Source: an uncultured bacterium
Lineage (GTDB): Bacteria > Bacillota > Clostridia > Lachnospirales > Lachnospiraceae
Assembly (NCBI GenBank): GCA_946061355.1
Contig: CAMGRE010000003.1
Coordinates: 1 to 32,309, forward strand
Direction of reading: 5' to 3'
DNA: 32,309 bases
Each line of letters begins with the position of its first letter. Position 1 is the first letter of the stretch. This document shows, piece by piece, positions 8,513 through 16,938 of this stretch. The notes under the pieces were generated by a model that saw only the letters and a list, made by a program, of their open reading frames with translations, had not been told where the DNA came from and did no database searches. The translations under genes and the position numbers were made by a program.

Positions 8513-9388
8513 ATGAAGAAATTAGCAGCAGTACTGATGACAGTCTGTGTTGCAGCTTCTCTCATGGCATGCGGAAGCAGTGCTCCGGCAGAGACCGCAG
8601 CACCGGCTACAGAGGCAGCTGAGGCGGAAGCACCTGCAGCAGAAGAGAGCACAGAGGAAGCTGGGTCAGCAATTCCCAATACCGTAAATTCCCTTGAGGA
8701 TCTTCCGGGTAAGACCATCGGCGTACAGCTCGGCACAACAGGTGATATTTATGCAAGTGATTATGAGGCTGAAGGTTCTACCATCGAGCGTTTCAACAAG
8801 GCAGCCGATGCCGTACAGGCACTGAAGCTTGGAAAGGTTGACTGTGTCATCATCGACGGACAGCCTGCAGAGGAATTTGTGGCAGTAAATGATGACCTGA
8901 AGATCCTGGATGAAGATTTCGCATTGGAAGATTATGCGATCTGTGTGTCTAAGGATAAGCCGGAGCTTACCAAGGCAATGAATGAGGCTATGGCAGAGCT
9001 GAAGGCAGACGGTGTGTTTGATCAGATCGTGGCAAATTACATCGGCGATGATACAAAGGGAACTTGCCCTTATGAGACACCTGAAGGAACAGAGTATCCG
9101 AACGGCAAACTTGTCATGGCTACCAACGCAGCATTCCCGCCTTATGAGTATATGGAGGGAGATAAAATCGTAGGTATCGATGCCGAGATGGCAAAGGCAA
9201 TCTGCGACAAGATGGGCTATGAGCTTCAGATTGATGATATGGAGTTTGATTCTATCATCGCTGCAGTTCAGTCCGGAAAGGCTGATTTCGGTGCAGCCGG
9301 TATGACAGTGACAGAGGACAGACTGCTCAGCATCGACTTTACAGATTCTTATGCAACAGCAACACAGGTTGTTATTGTCAGAAAATAA
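8513..9388 (+). CDS. amino-acid ABC transporter substrate-binding lipoprotein with circularly permuted SBP_bac_3-type fold
   Basis: Lipobox SLMAC; lobe II (SLEDLPGKTIGVQLGTTGDIYA...YAICVSKDKPELTKAMNEAMAELKADGVFDQIVANYIG) precedes lobe I (LVMATNAAFPPYEYMEGDKIVGIDAEMAKAICDKMGYE...AGMTVTEDRLLSIDFTDSY...VVIVRK). Confidence 0.92.
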   Translation: MKKLAAVLMTVCVAASLMACGSSAPAETAAPATEAAEAEAPAAEESTEEAGSAIPNTVNSLEDLPGKTIGVQLGTTGDIYASDYEAEGSTIERFNKAADAVQALKLGKVDCVIIDGQPAEEFVAVNDDLKILDEDFALEDYAICVSKDKPELTKAMNEAMAELKADGVFDQIVANYIGDDTKGTCPYETPEGTEYPNGKLVMATNAAFPPYEYMEGDKIVGIDAEMAKAICDKMGYELQIDDMEFDSIIAAVQSGKADFGAAGMTVTEDRLLSIDFTDSYATATQVVIVRK

Positions 9389-9420
9389 ATTGTCGATTAT
9401 AATAGTATAAGTTACAGGCA

Positions 9421-9454
9421 AACGGGTCGTTACGTGTGTGACGGCCCGTTTTTT
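9421..9454 (+). terminator. Rho-independent terminator/attenuator between SBP and permease genes
   Basis: ACGGGTCGT-loop-ACGGCCCGT stem followed by TTTTTT. Confidence 0.85.
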
Positions 9455-9481
9455 AAACAGTGATACCGGGAGGGATCTTTC

Positions 9482-10171
9482 GTGGACGATTTCAAAATGC
9501 GGTTTTATGTGAATTTTATTAAGGATGACAGGTACATGTATCTGGTCAAAGGTCTGCAGAATACTTTGATCATTACTTTTTTTTCCGCGCTGCTGGGTAT
9601 CCTGCTCGGATTTCTTGTTGCCATCATCCGTTCCACTTATGAAAAGACGGGTAAGTGCAAAATTTTAAATGCTGTTTGTAAGGTGTATCTGACGGTAATC
9701 CGCGGCACGCCCATGATGGTTCAGCTCCTGATCATGTGTTATGTGGTGTTTGGAAGCTATAATCTGAATAAGATCGTTGTTGCATTTCTTGCGTTTGGCT
9801 TTAATTCCGGCGCTTATGTGGCAGAGATCGTCCGTTCCGGTATCATGTCCATCGATCCCGGCCAGATGGAGGCAGGACGGAGTCTTGGCTTCAGCTATGG
9901 AAAAACGATGTGGTATATTATTCTGCCCCAGGCATTTAAGAATATCCTTCCGGCGCTGGCAAATGAGTTTATTGTGCTTTTGAAGGAGACTTCGGTCTGT
10001 GGATACATCGGTCTGATGGATCTGACCAGAGGCGGAGATATTATCAGAAGCCGTACATACGAGGCATTTTTACCTTTGATTGCGGTTGCACTCATTTATC
10101 TGGTGATCGTAATGATTCTGACAAATCTGGTGGGAAGGCTGGAAAGGAGGCTGCGTACAAGTGAACGATAG
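9482..10171 (+). CDS. polar amino-acid ABC transporter permease (HisM/GlnP family)
   Basis: [82 protein letters not shown]. Confidence 0.93.
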   Translation: MDDFKMRFYVNFIKDDRYMYLVKGLQNTLIITFFSALLGILLGFLVAIIRSTYEKTGKCKILNAVCKVYLTVIRGTPMMVQLLIMCYVVFGSYNLNKIVVAFLAFGFNSGAYVAEIVRSGIMSIDPGQMEAGRSLGFSYGKTMWYIILPQAFKNILPALANEFIVLLKETSVCGYIGLMDLTRGGDIIRSRTYEAFLPLIAVALIYLVIVMILTNLVGRLERRLRTSER

Positions 10172-10904
10172 AGGAGATGTATTATTCAAAGTAGAGGGCT
10201 TGTGCAAATCCTTCGGCAGCAACCTTGTGCTCGATCATATCAGTACAGAGATTAAGAGCGGGGAGGTTGTGGTGATTGTCGGTCCCTCCGGTTCCGGGAA
10301 ATCCACATTCTTAAGATCCCTGAACCTGCTGGAGATGCCCACAGGCGGGCAGATCCTGTTTGAAGGGCAGAATATTACGGATAAGAAGACGGATATTGAT
10401 GCCTACAGACAGAAGATCGGTATGGTGTTCCAGCATTTTAACCTGTTCCCACACAAGACGATTCTGGAGAACCTGACGCTTGCACCGATCAAGCTGTTGA
10501 AAAAATCAAAAGTTGAAGCTGATAAGGAAGCAATGGAACTTCTGAAGAGAGTAGGACTTGAGGAAAAGGCTTCAGCGTATCCTTCACAGTTGTCAGGAGG
10601 GCAGAAGCAGCGCATTGCTATTGTGCGTTCTCTTGCCATGCATCCCGAGGTGATGCTGTTTGATGAACCGACTTCGGCACTGGATCCGGAGATGGTAGGA
10701 GAAGTGTTGAATGTTATGACGGATCTTGCCAAAGACGGAATGACAATGGTCATTGTTACCCATGAGATGGGATTTGCGAAGGAAGTGGGAACCAGAGTGC
10801 TCTTTATTGATGAGGGACAGATCAAGGAGGAGAACACGCCGAAAGAGTTCTTTGAGAATCCGCAGAATCCCAGATTAAAAGAGTTCCTTTCAAAAATCCT
10901 GTAG
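10161..10904 (+). CDS. polar amino-acid ABC transporter ATP-binding protein (GlnQ family)
   Basis: GPSGSGKST Walker [18 protein letters not shown] signature, [14 protein letters not shown] Walker B; GTG start overlapping the permease. Confidence 0.95.
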   Translation: MNDRGDVLFKVEGLCKSFGSNLVLDHISTEIKSGEVVVIVGPSGSGKSTFLRSLNLLEMPTGGQILFEGQNITDKKTDIDAYRQKIGMVFQHFNLFPHKTILENLTLAPIKLLKKSKVEADKEAMELLKRVGLEEKASAYPSQLSGGQKQRIAIVRSLAMHPEVMLFDEPTSALDPEMVGEVLNVMTDLAKDGMTMVIVTHEMGFAKEVGTRVLFIDEGQIKEENTPKEFFENPQNPRLKEFLSKIL

Positions 10905-10933
10905 TGTTTGATACAGATGACGGGAGAACTGTT

Positions 10934-11938
10934 ATGACAAAAAGAAATCTGCTGCTTGTCTTTACAGGCGGAACCATTGCATCTGTCCAGACGGAAAACG
11001 GACTGAGACCGGTGCTTGATGCAGAGGAGATGTTGAGATATCTTCCGGAGATCCCGGAAGATATTTGTCTTTCTTCTGTTCAGATCTGCAATATTGACAG
11101 TACCAATATGACGTATCGGGAATGGCTTAAGATTGCTGCAGCGATAGAGGAGAATTACCAGAAATATGACGGATTTGTCATATGCCATGGGACGGATACC
11201 ATGGCATACACGGCAGCAGCACTGTCTTATCTGATACAAAATTCCAAAAAGCCTATCGTGCTGACGGGTGCACAGGAGCCGATCCAACAGGAGATCACAG
11301 ATGCAAAAAAGAACCTGATGGACAGCATTCATTATGCGGAGGATCCGGAATCCTGTGGTGTCCAGATTGTCTTTAACGGCAAGGCAATCGCAGGAACAAG
11401 GGCGAAAAAGACAAAGAGTTCCAGCTACAGCGCTTTTTCCAGCATCAACTTTCCGGAGATTGCAACAATACGCCATGGAAAGATCATCAGATATATCACA
11501 CAGCAGATACAGGGGGAAGTTACTTTTTACCATCAGATGAATCCCCGGGTATTTGCGTGGAAAATGACACCGGGTGTGACATCAGAGGTATTATTGCCCA
11601 TCCTGCATGCGTATGATGCGGTGATTATAGAGAGCTTTGGCGTGGGAGGTATCCCGAACAGTCTTGTGGATGATCTTCTGTCCTTTATGAAGACCGATGA
11701 AGCAAAAGACAAAATATTGATTATGACGACACAGGTAACGTATGAGGGAAGCCATATGTCCACCTACGAGGTGGGAAAGCGTATGGAAAATTATTTTCCG
11801 TTTCTTGAAGGATTTGACATGACCTTTGAGGCTGTGCTGGCAAAGACGATGTGGCTTCTGGGGCAGGGCGGAATGAACCGTGAGAAATTCCGGGAACTGT
11901 TTTACCAAAAAATCGCGTATGATATTCTGTGGAACTGA
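10934..11938 (+). CDS. L-asparaginase
   Basis: LLLVFTGGTIASVQTE, FVICHGTDTMAYTAAALSYLIQ, KPIVLTGAQEP. Confidence 0.92.
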   Translation: MTKRNLLLVFTGGTIASVQTENGLRPVLDAEEMLRYLPEIPEDICLSSVQICNIDSTNMTYREWLKIAAAIEENYQKYDGFVICHGTDTMAYTAAALSYLIQNSKKPIVLTGAQEPIQQEITDAKKNLMDSIHYAEDPESCGVQIVFNGKAIAGTRAKKTKSSSYSAFSSINFPEIATIRHGKIIRYITQQIQGEVTFYHQMNPRVFAWKMTPGVTSEVLLPILHAYDAVIIESFGVGGIPNSLVDDLLSFMKTDEAKDKILIMTTQVTYEGSHMSTYEVGKRMENYFPFLEGFDMTFEAVLAKTMWLLGQGGMNREKFRELFYQKIAYDILWN

Positions 11939-12011
11939 TGAGAAATGGCAATATCCCGTATAAAGCGGACTGCAGGGGCATATGGATATAAAAAAGCGTT
12001 GAGGCGGATTT

Positions 12012-12644
12012 ATGCTCAATTATATATGGGGAGCCATGATCCTCATCGGGGTGCTGTACGGATCTTTCTCCGGGAATATGGAGGCAGTGACGAATGCGGC
12101 ATTTGACTCTGCCAGAGAAGCGGTGAACCTGTGCATTACCATGATGGGTGTGATGGCGTTGTGGATGGGACTTATGGAGATCGCGGAGAAGTCGGGAGTC
12201 ATAGCCAGACTCACGAAGGGGATCAACCCCTTTATTTCTTTCATGTTTCCGGATATTCCGAAGAATCATCCTGCGAGGAGATATATCTCTACCAATATCA
12301 TTGCGAATGTGCTGGGACTTGGCTGGGCATGCACACCTGCGGGGCTTAAGGCCATGGAGGCGCTTGCCGATCTGGAGAGAGAGCGGGGAAATCCGGATTA
12401 CACTGTGACGGAGAGCGGAAACCATCATCCGGTACAGGGAAAGGGTGTGCGGGTAGCGAGCAGGGAGATGTGCGTGTTCCTGATCCTGAATATTTCCTCC
12501 CTGCAGTTAATCCCGGTCAACATGATCGCATACCGCAGCCAGTATGGCAGCGCCAATCCGGCAGTCATTATTGCACCGTCAATACTTGCCACCACTGTGA
12601 GCACGCTGGCGGCAGTGATATTCTGTAAATGTAAAAGGACGTGA
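12012..12644 (+). CDS. spmA: spore maturation protein A (nucleoside-recognition/Gate domain)
   Basis: MNYIWG-like N terminus, LWMGLMEIAEKSG, FPDIPKNHPARRYISTNIIANVLGLGWACTPAGLKAMEAL, LILNISSLQLIPVNMIAYR, APSILATTVS. Confidence 0.92.
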   Translation: MLNYIWGAMILIGVLYGSFSGNMEAVTNAAFDSAREAVNLCITMMGVMALWMGLMEIAEKSGVIARLTKGINPFISFMFPDIPKNHPARRYISTNIIANVLGLGWACTPAGLKAMEALADLERERGNPDYTVTESGNHHPVQGKGVRVASREMCVFLILNISSLQLIPVNMIAYRSQYGSANPAVIIAPSILATTVSTLAAVIFCKCKRT

Positions 12645-12653
12645 GGACTAAGA

Positions 12654-13082
12654 ATGAAAAAGTACGAATCGATACGGCTTGTAAAGAGCGAGGATCTGAA
12701 TCACCATGGAACGTTATTTGCGGCGCGCGGGGCCGCGTGGCTGGTGGAGGCAGCGTTCACGGCGGCGGCATGCGCACAGGGGAATACTTCCCAGGTGGTG
12801 TGCCGCAATCTCCATGACATGGCGTTTACCCATCCGGTAAAACCGGGCGACATCCTGAATTTCACAGGCAGGATCGTCTATGCGGGCAAGACCAGTCTGG
12901 TCGTTCATGTAAAAGCGGTCAGTGTGATGACGGGAGAGCAGGCGATAGAAGGCTTTGCCACCTTTGTGACCGTGCAGGAGGGCATTGGTGGCAAGCTCGT
13001 ACATGGGATCGTGTTGGACAAGACCGAGGATGAAGAGGAACTCGGCCTGAGAGAGCGTGCACTGAAATATGTGAAGAAATGA
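12654..13082 (+). CDS. hotdog-fold acyl-CoA thioesterase family protein
   Basis: LVKSEDLNHHGTLFAARGAAWLVEAAFTAAA, HPVKPGDILNFTGRIVYAGKTSLVV. Confidence 0.82.
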   Translation: MKKYESIRLVKSEDLNHHGTLFAARGAAWLVEAAFTAAACAQGNTSQVVCRNLHDMAFTHPVKPGDILNFTGRIVYAGKTSLVVHVKAVSVMTGEQAIEGFATFVTVQEGIGGKLVHGIVLDKTEDEEELGLRERALKYVKK

Positions 13083-13086
13083 GAAA

Positions 13087-14808
13087 ATGGAGAGCAATAT
13101 TATGAACACAGCACAGCAGTTAAGGGACAATTTGAGAAGGATCGATCACAGGGGATATCCTGCCTATAAGGATCTGGCAGGAGTATATGAGTTCCAGGGA
13201 TATGTGTTTTCCATAGATCATGTGCAGGGTGATCCGTTTGCAGCACCCTCCAGAGTCAGCGTCCATGTGAGCAGTAAGATACATGGCTTCGGAAAAGAAT
13301 TGTATGATACAGAGGAGAAAAGGATTGCGCTGCAGGATCTGATCCTCAGGAGGTTTTCCAGGGAGGTTCAGGAGTTTACCTTTCAGGCAAAAGGTTCCGG
13401 CAAGAGCGGACTGATGTCGGTGAGCCGTCCGGGACAGGAAATGCTTGACCGGAGCGCGTGTCAGTTTGACAGAAAAAAGGATGAACTGATTCTGCGTATG
13501 GAGATCGGATTCCCTGCCAACGGGCGTTCGATCAATGCAAGAGAGCTTGAGAAGATCCTGTTTGATTTCCTTCCCGTCTGTGTGAAAAAGAGCTTATACA
13601 TTGGATCATATAAGCCGGAAACAATACAAAATGTACTGAATCTGGCGGAGGATCAGCGCGCGATACGGGATCAGCTCGAAAAAATGGGTCTGGCGGCGTT
13701 TGTGGCGAATGGAAGTATCTTACCAAGAGCGAACGGTATCTCGGACAAGCCCCTGCAGGGAGGGATTCCTTTCCGGTCTCCGGAGAGTCTTGAGGTGACA
13801 ATGACACTGCCTCACCTGGGGCAGGTTAAGGGAATGGGGGTCAAAAAAGGCGTCACGCTGATCGTGGGCGGCGGATATCACGGGAAATCCACGCTCCTGG
13901 AGGCACTGAAGCTTGGCGTCTACAACCATATCGTGGGAGATGGAAGAGAATATGTCATCACAGATGATACCGCAGTAAAGGTGCGCGCCGAGGATGGGCG
14001 CGGCATCAGGAAAGCGGACATTTCTCTTTTTATCAACAGTCTTCCGAACGGAAAGGATACCGTCTGCTTCGACACTGAGGACGCCAGCGGCAGTACCTCA
14101 CAGGCAGGCAATATCGTGGAGGCTGTCGAGGCAGGGAGCAGGACGCTTCTTCTAGATGAGGATACGAGTGCCGCCAATTTTATGATGAGAGATGAACTGA
14201 TGAAACGGGTGGTTCATGCCGAACTGGAACCGATCACGCCGTTTATCGACTGCGTCCGCGGGATGTATGAGGAGGGAGGCATCTCCACAATTCTGGTGGC
14301 GGGCAGCTGCGGCGCATATTTTCATCAGGCGGACACGATCATCCAGATGAAACAGTATGTGCCGGTAGATATCACGGAGGCAGCCAGGGCAGAGGCGGAG
14401 AATTTCCCGGAGAGCAAAGGAGCTGCCGTGCCTTACAGACAGCCATCTTTTGACAGAAGAGTCAAACCGGTGATTCCCTGGAAAAAATCAGAGCGCGGCG
14501 TGAAGTTAAAAGTCATGGGAACGGACGGTATTCTGCTTGATAAAGAGACGATAGATCTGCGGTATGTCGAGCAGCTGACAGACAGTGAACAGCTGTGTAT
14601 GCTGGGATATATGATGCGTCTGGCGGGAACTTCTCTTTTTGACGGGAAGCGGACGTTACAGCAGGTATTGGATGAATTTTACAGTCAGGTTGAGCGGGAC
14701 GGATTTGCGGCGGTCTGCAGGGGAAATGCCATGGTTTCCGGCCTCGCCATGGTGAGGAAACAGGAACTGTATGCCTGTGTCAACCGTTACAGGGGACTGA
14801 AAATGTAA
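13087..14808 (+). CDS. predicted ATPase of the ABC class (COG3044-type)
   Basis: LIVGGGYHGKSTLLEAL Walker A; RTLLLDEDTSAANFM Walker B; IDHRGYPAYKDLAGVYEF and DHVQGDPFAAPSRVSVHV N-terminal motifs. Confidence 0.88.
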   Translation: MESNIMNTAQQLRDNLRRIDHRGYPAYKDLAGVYEFQGYVFSIDHVQGDPFAAPSRVSVHVSSKIHGFGKELYDTEEKRIALQDLILRRFSREVQEFTFQAKGSGKSGLMSVSRPGQEMLDRSACQFDRKKDELILRMEIGFPANGRSINARELEKILFDFLPVCVKKSLYIGSYKPETIQNVLNLAEDQRAIRDQLEKMGLAAFVANGSILPRANGISDKPLQGGIPFRSPESLEVTMTLPHLGQVKGMGVKKGVTLIVGGGYHGKSTLLEALKLGVYNHIVGDGREYVITDDTAVKVRAEDGRGIRKADISLFINSLPNGKDTVCFDTEDASGSTSQAGNIVEAVEAGSRTLLLDEDTSAANFMMRDELMKRVVHAELEPITPFIDCVRGMYEEGGISTILVAGSCGAYFHQADTIIQMKQYVPVDITEAARAEAENFPESKGAAVPYRQPSFDRRVKPVIPWKKSERGVKLKVMGTDGILLDKETIDLRYVEQLTDSEQLCMLGYMMRLAGTSLFDGKRTLQQVLDEFYSQVERDGFAAVCRGNAMVSGLAMVRKQELYACVNRYRGLKM

Positions 14809-14875
14809 CGCAGGGATTCTTCTGCAAATGGAAGAATATGTTATAGAACTTTAATAAATTTTAAGGAAAAAACAG

Positions 14876-14904
14876 TTGGACAGAAGAAAAGAATGTAGTA
14901 TGAT
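14876..14904 (+). promoter_or_regulatory. sigma-A promoter TTGGAC-17-TATGAT
   Basis: Good -35/-10 pair ahead of the DUF3048 gene. Confidence 0.75.
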
Positions 14905-14927
14905 GAGGATAGGTTTTTAACCGAAAT

Positions 14928-16061
14928 ATGAAAGGAAAAAGGATACAGAAATTTATGAAGAAAAGAGTATTAGCAGCATTCATGTGCACGCTTCTTGTGG
15001 TATCCATGGCAGCAGGCTGTGGAAAGAAGGAAGAGGCGAGTGACGCAAACGTTGTGGACATGATCAAAGAGGAGGCTCCGGAGGAAGAGGTAGCGGAAGA
15101 GACCGAGGAGGAAGAGGCCGAGGAGGAAAATCACGACGGACAGTATAGAAGCGAGATTACAAATGAGTGGATTGATGAGAGTCTGAGGGATCAGAGACCC
15201 ATCGCTGCCATGGTAGATAATGAGCTTACTGCACTTCCCCACTATGGTCTGTCCAAGGCAGATGTGGTGTATGAGCTGATGAACAGCACCAAGAATGGCA
15301 GGATCACCCGTCTGATGGCGATCGTGAAGGACTGGGGAAGCATTGAGCAGCTCGGAAGTATCCGAAGCGTGAGACCTACGAATATTATGCTGGCAGAAGA
15401 GTGGAATGCTGTGCTTTGCCATGACGGAGGACCGTTTTATATCGACCCTTATCTGGCAAATGATGCCTCCAATAACTTTAGCGGTGGTTTCTCCAGAGTC
15501 AACAACGGAAAGGCGAGGGAGTTTACCGAGTACATTATGGCAGGGGATCTCGACAAGAAGTTTGCGGATTCCAAGTATACAACAGAATACAACGATTATT
15601 ATGAAGGACCTCATTATCAGTTCGCGGAGGAGGAACAGGATCTCTCCGATGTATCAGGCGCAATCGATGCAACGGAGATCAAACTGCCGTTTGAGCACAA
15701 CAAGTCCATGCTCAAATACAACGAAGAGACACAGACGTATGATTACTACGATTACGGCGATCTTCATGTGGATCCCGGCAATGATAATGCACCGTTGACC
15801 TTCAAGAATGTGCTGATCCAGAATTGTACCTTCCATCAGTATGACGAGAACGGTTATCTGATCTACAACTGTATCGACAACGGTCGAGAAGGCTATTATA
15901 TAACGAATGGAAAAGCAATTCCGATCACTTGGATTAAGGCGAGCGAAAACGGACAGACGAAATATCTCGATGAAAATGGCGACGAGATCAAACTGAATAC
16001 AGGTAAGACTTATGTGACACTTGTTCCCGACGACAGCTGGGATCAGATGTCCATCAAATAA
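14928..16061 (+). CDS. DUF3048 domain lipoprotein (YerB-like)
   Basis: Lipobox AAGC; RPIAAMVDNELTALPHYGLSKADVVYELMNSTKNGRITRLMAIVKDW...GSIRSVRPTNIMLAEEWNAVLCHDGG. ATG at 14955 is an alternative start. Confidence 0.85.
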   Translation: MKGKRIQKFMKKRVLAAFMCTLLVVSMAAGCGKKEEASDANVVDMIKEEAPEEEVAEETEEEEAEEENHDGQYRSEITNEWIDESLRDQRPIAAMVDNELTALPHYGLSKADVVYELMNSTKNGRITRLMAIVKDWGSIEQLGSIRSVRPTNIMLAEEWNAVLCHDGGPFYIDPYLANDASNNFSGGFSRVNNGKAREFTEYIMAGDLDKKFADSKYTTEYNDYYEGPHYQFAEEEQDLSDVSGAIDATEIKLPFEHNKSMLKYNEETQTYDYYDYGDLHVDPGNDNAPLTFKNVLIQNCTFHQYDENGYLIYNCIDNGREGYYITNGKAIPITWIKASENGQTKYLDENGDEIKLNTGKTYVTLVPDDSWDQMSIK

Positions 16062-16077
16062 AGAATCCGAAACATAT

Positions 16078-16120
16078 CCCCACAGTGCGTTTCATACAAT
16101 AGTAGAAAGCGCCTGTGGGG
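16078..16120 (+). promoter_or_regulatory. inverted repeat CCCCACAG...CTGTGGGG overlapping the spmB translation start region
   Basis: Perfect 8-bp arms with internal TTTC/GAAA pairing. Confidence 0.6.
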
Positions 16121-16660
16121 ATTTCTATGCTTTCTGTTCTTTCCAATTTATCAAACATTATTATTCCGCTGGTAATCTTTTATATTGTGGCAGAAGGAAT
16201 TCTTGCCAGAACCAATATCTATGAGGATTTTATCAAGGGCGCAAAGGACGGATTCCAGGTAGTGATCCGGATCATGCCGACTTTGATCGGCCTGATGGTG
16301 GCGGTCGGAATCCTCAGAGCATCCGGTTTTCTGGATTTTGTGGGCAGGATCACGGGCGGTCTGACAGACTGTCTGGGCTATCCGTCCGAACTAATCCCCG
16401 TGACGATCATCAAAATGTTTTCCTCCTCCGCGGCTACGGGACTTGTGCTGGATCTGTTCAAGCGTTACGGGACGGATTCGTACATCGGGCTGGTGACATC
16501 CATTATGATGAGTTGTACGGAAACTGTGTTCTATACGATGTCAGTTTATTTTATGGCAGCGAAAGTGACAAAAACAAGATTTACGCTGGCAGGCGCTTTG
16601 TTATCTACCTTGGCAGGAATTGTGGCGAGTGTTCTGCTGGCGCGGGGGATGGTTTTGTGA
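16115..16660 (+). CDS. spmB: spore maturation protein B
   Basis: YEDFIKGAKDGFQVVIRIMPTLIGLMVAVGILRASGFLDF, PSELIPVTIIKMFSSSAATGLVLDLFKRYGTDSYIGLVTSIMMSCTETVFYTMSVYFMA. Start GTG 16115 or ATG 16127. Confidence 0.92.
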   Translation: MGISMLSVLSNLSNIIIPLVIFYIVAEGILARTNIYEDFIKGAKDGFQVVIRIMPTLIGLMVAVGILRASGFLDFVGRITGGLTDCLGYPSELIPVTIIKMFSSSAATGLVLDLFKRYGTDSYIGLVTSIMMSCTETVFYTMSVYFMAAKVTKTRFTLAGALLSTLAGIVASVLLARGMVL

Positions 16661-16714
16661 AAGCGGGTGAGTCGAAACAGGCAGAGTCTGAATATGACGA
16701 ACGTAAAAACAGGC

Positions 16715-16743
16715 TTGACAAAGTAAAAAATGCGTTATATTAT
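16715..16743 (+). promoter_or_regulatory. strong sigma-A promoter TTGACA-17-TATTAT
   Basis: Perfect -35, 17-nt spacer, good -10; about 25 nt upstream of an intrinsic terminator. Confidence 0.75.
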
Positions 16744-16766
16744 ACTTTTAATACAAGGACAAGGTC

Positions 16767-16800
16767 GTCCGGACGGTTGGTTGCCGTCTGGACTTTTTTT
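16767..16800 (+). terminator. strong intrinsic terminator
   Basis: GTCCGGACGG-TTGGTTG-CCGTCTGGAC stem (10 bp, one G-U) followed by TTTTTTT. Confidence 0.9.
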
Positions 16801-16888
16801 ATGCGCACTCGCGTGAGAGGAAAAAGTCGCCTGACGGCGACCAAGCTCGGCGCGGGATCGCACAAGTGCGATCCATTCTGCATAAAAA
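16796..16888. repeat. palindromic intergenic element bounded by TTTTTATGC / GCATAAAAA
   Basis: 9-bp terminal inverted repeats enclosing hairpins GTCGCC-TGAC-GGCGAC (16826-16841) and GGATCGCAC-AA-GTGCGATCC (16855-16874). Confidence 0.5.
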
Positions 16889-16909
16889 TGCGTACAATGT
16901 AAAAAAGTC

Positions 16910-16938
16910 TTGCCTGCATTTCAAGAATCGTGTACACT
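16910..16938 (+). promoter_or_regulatory. candidate livJ promoter TTGCCT-17-TACACT
   Basis: -35/-10 with 17-nt spacing; TTGTCC...GGACAA stem at 16960-16980 lies in the leader. Confidence 0.55.

Noticed and set aside
8513-9388. Interpretation as a truncated or tandem SBP gene
   Set aside because: Every canonical SBP_bac_3 segment is present once in an uninterrupted frame with a lipobox, so permutation explains it better.
10403-11533. 376-aa antisense ORF opposite the ATPase and asparaginase genes
   Set aside because: Shadows conserved genes; no domain-like motif.
14816-14837. ATTCTTC-TGCAAATG-GAAGAAT hairpin after the ABC-class ATPase gene as a strong terminator
   Set aside because: AT-rich 7-bp stem without a T-tract; too weak to call as a terminator.
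15060-15135. Glu-rich repeat-like stretch in the DUF3048 lipoprotein
   Set aside because: Ordinary acidic linker after a lipobox; common in lipoproteins of this group.
16513-16902. 129-aa ORF overlapping spmB and running through the intergenic terminator and palindromes
   Set aside because: Out of frame with spmB, translates structural elements and has no plausible SD; treated as non-coding.
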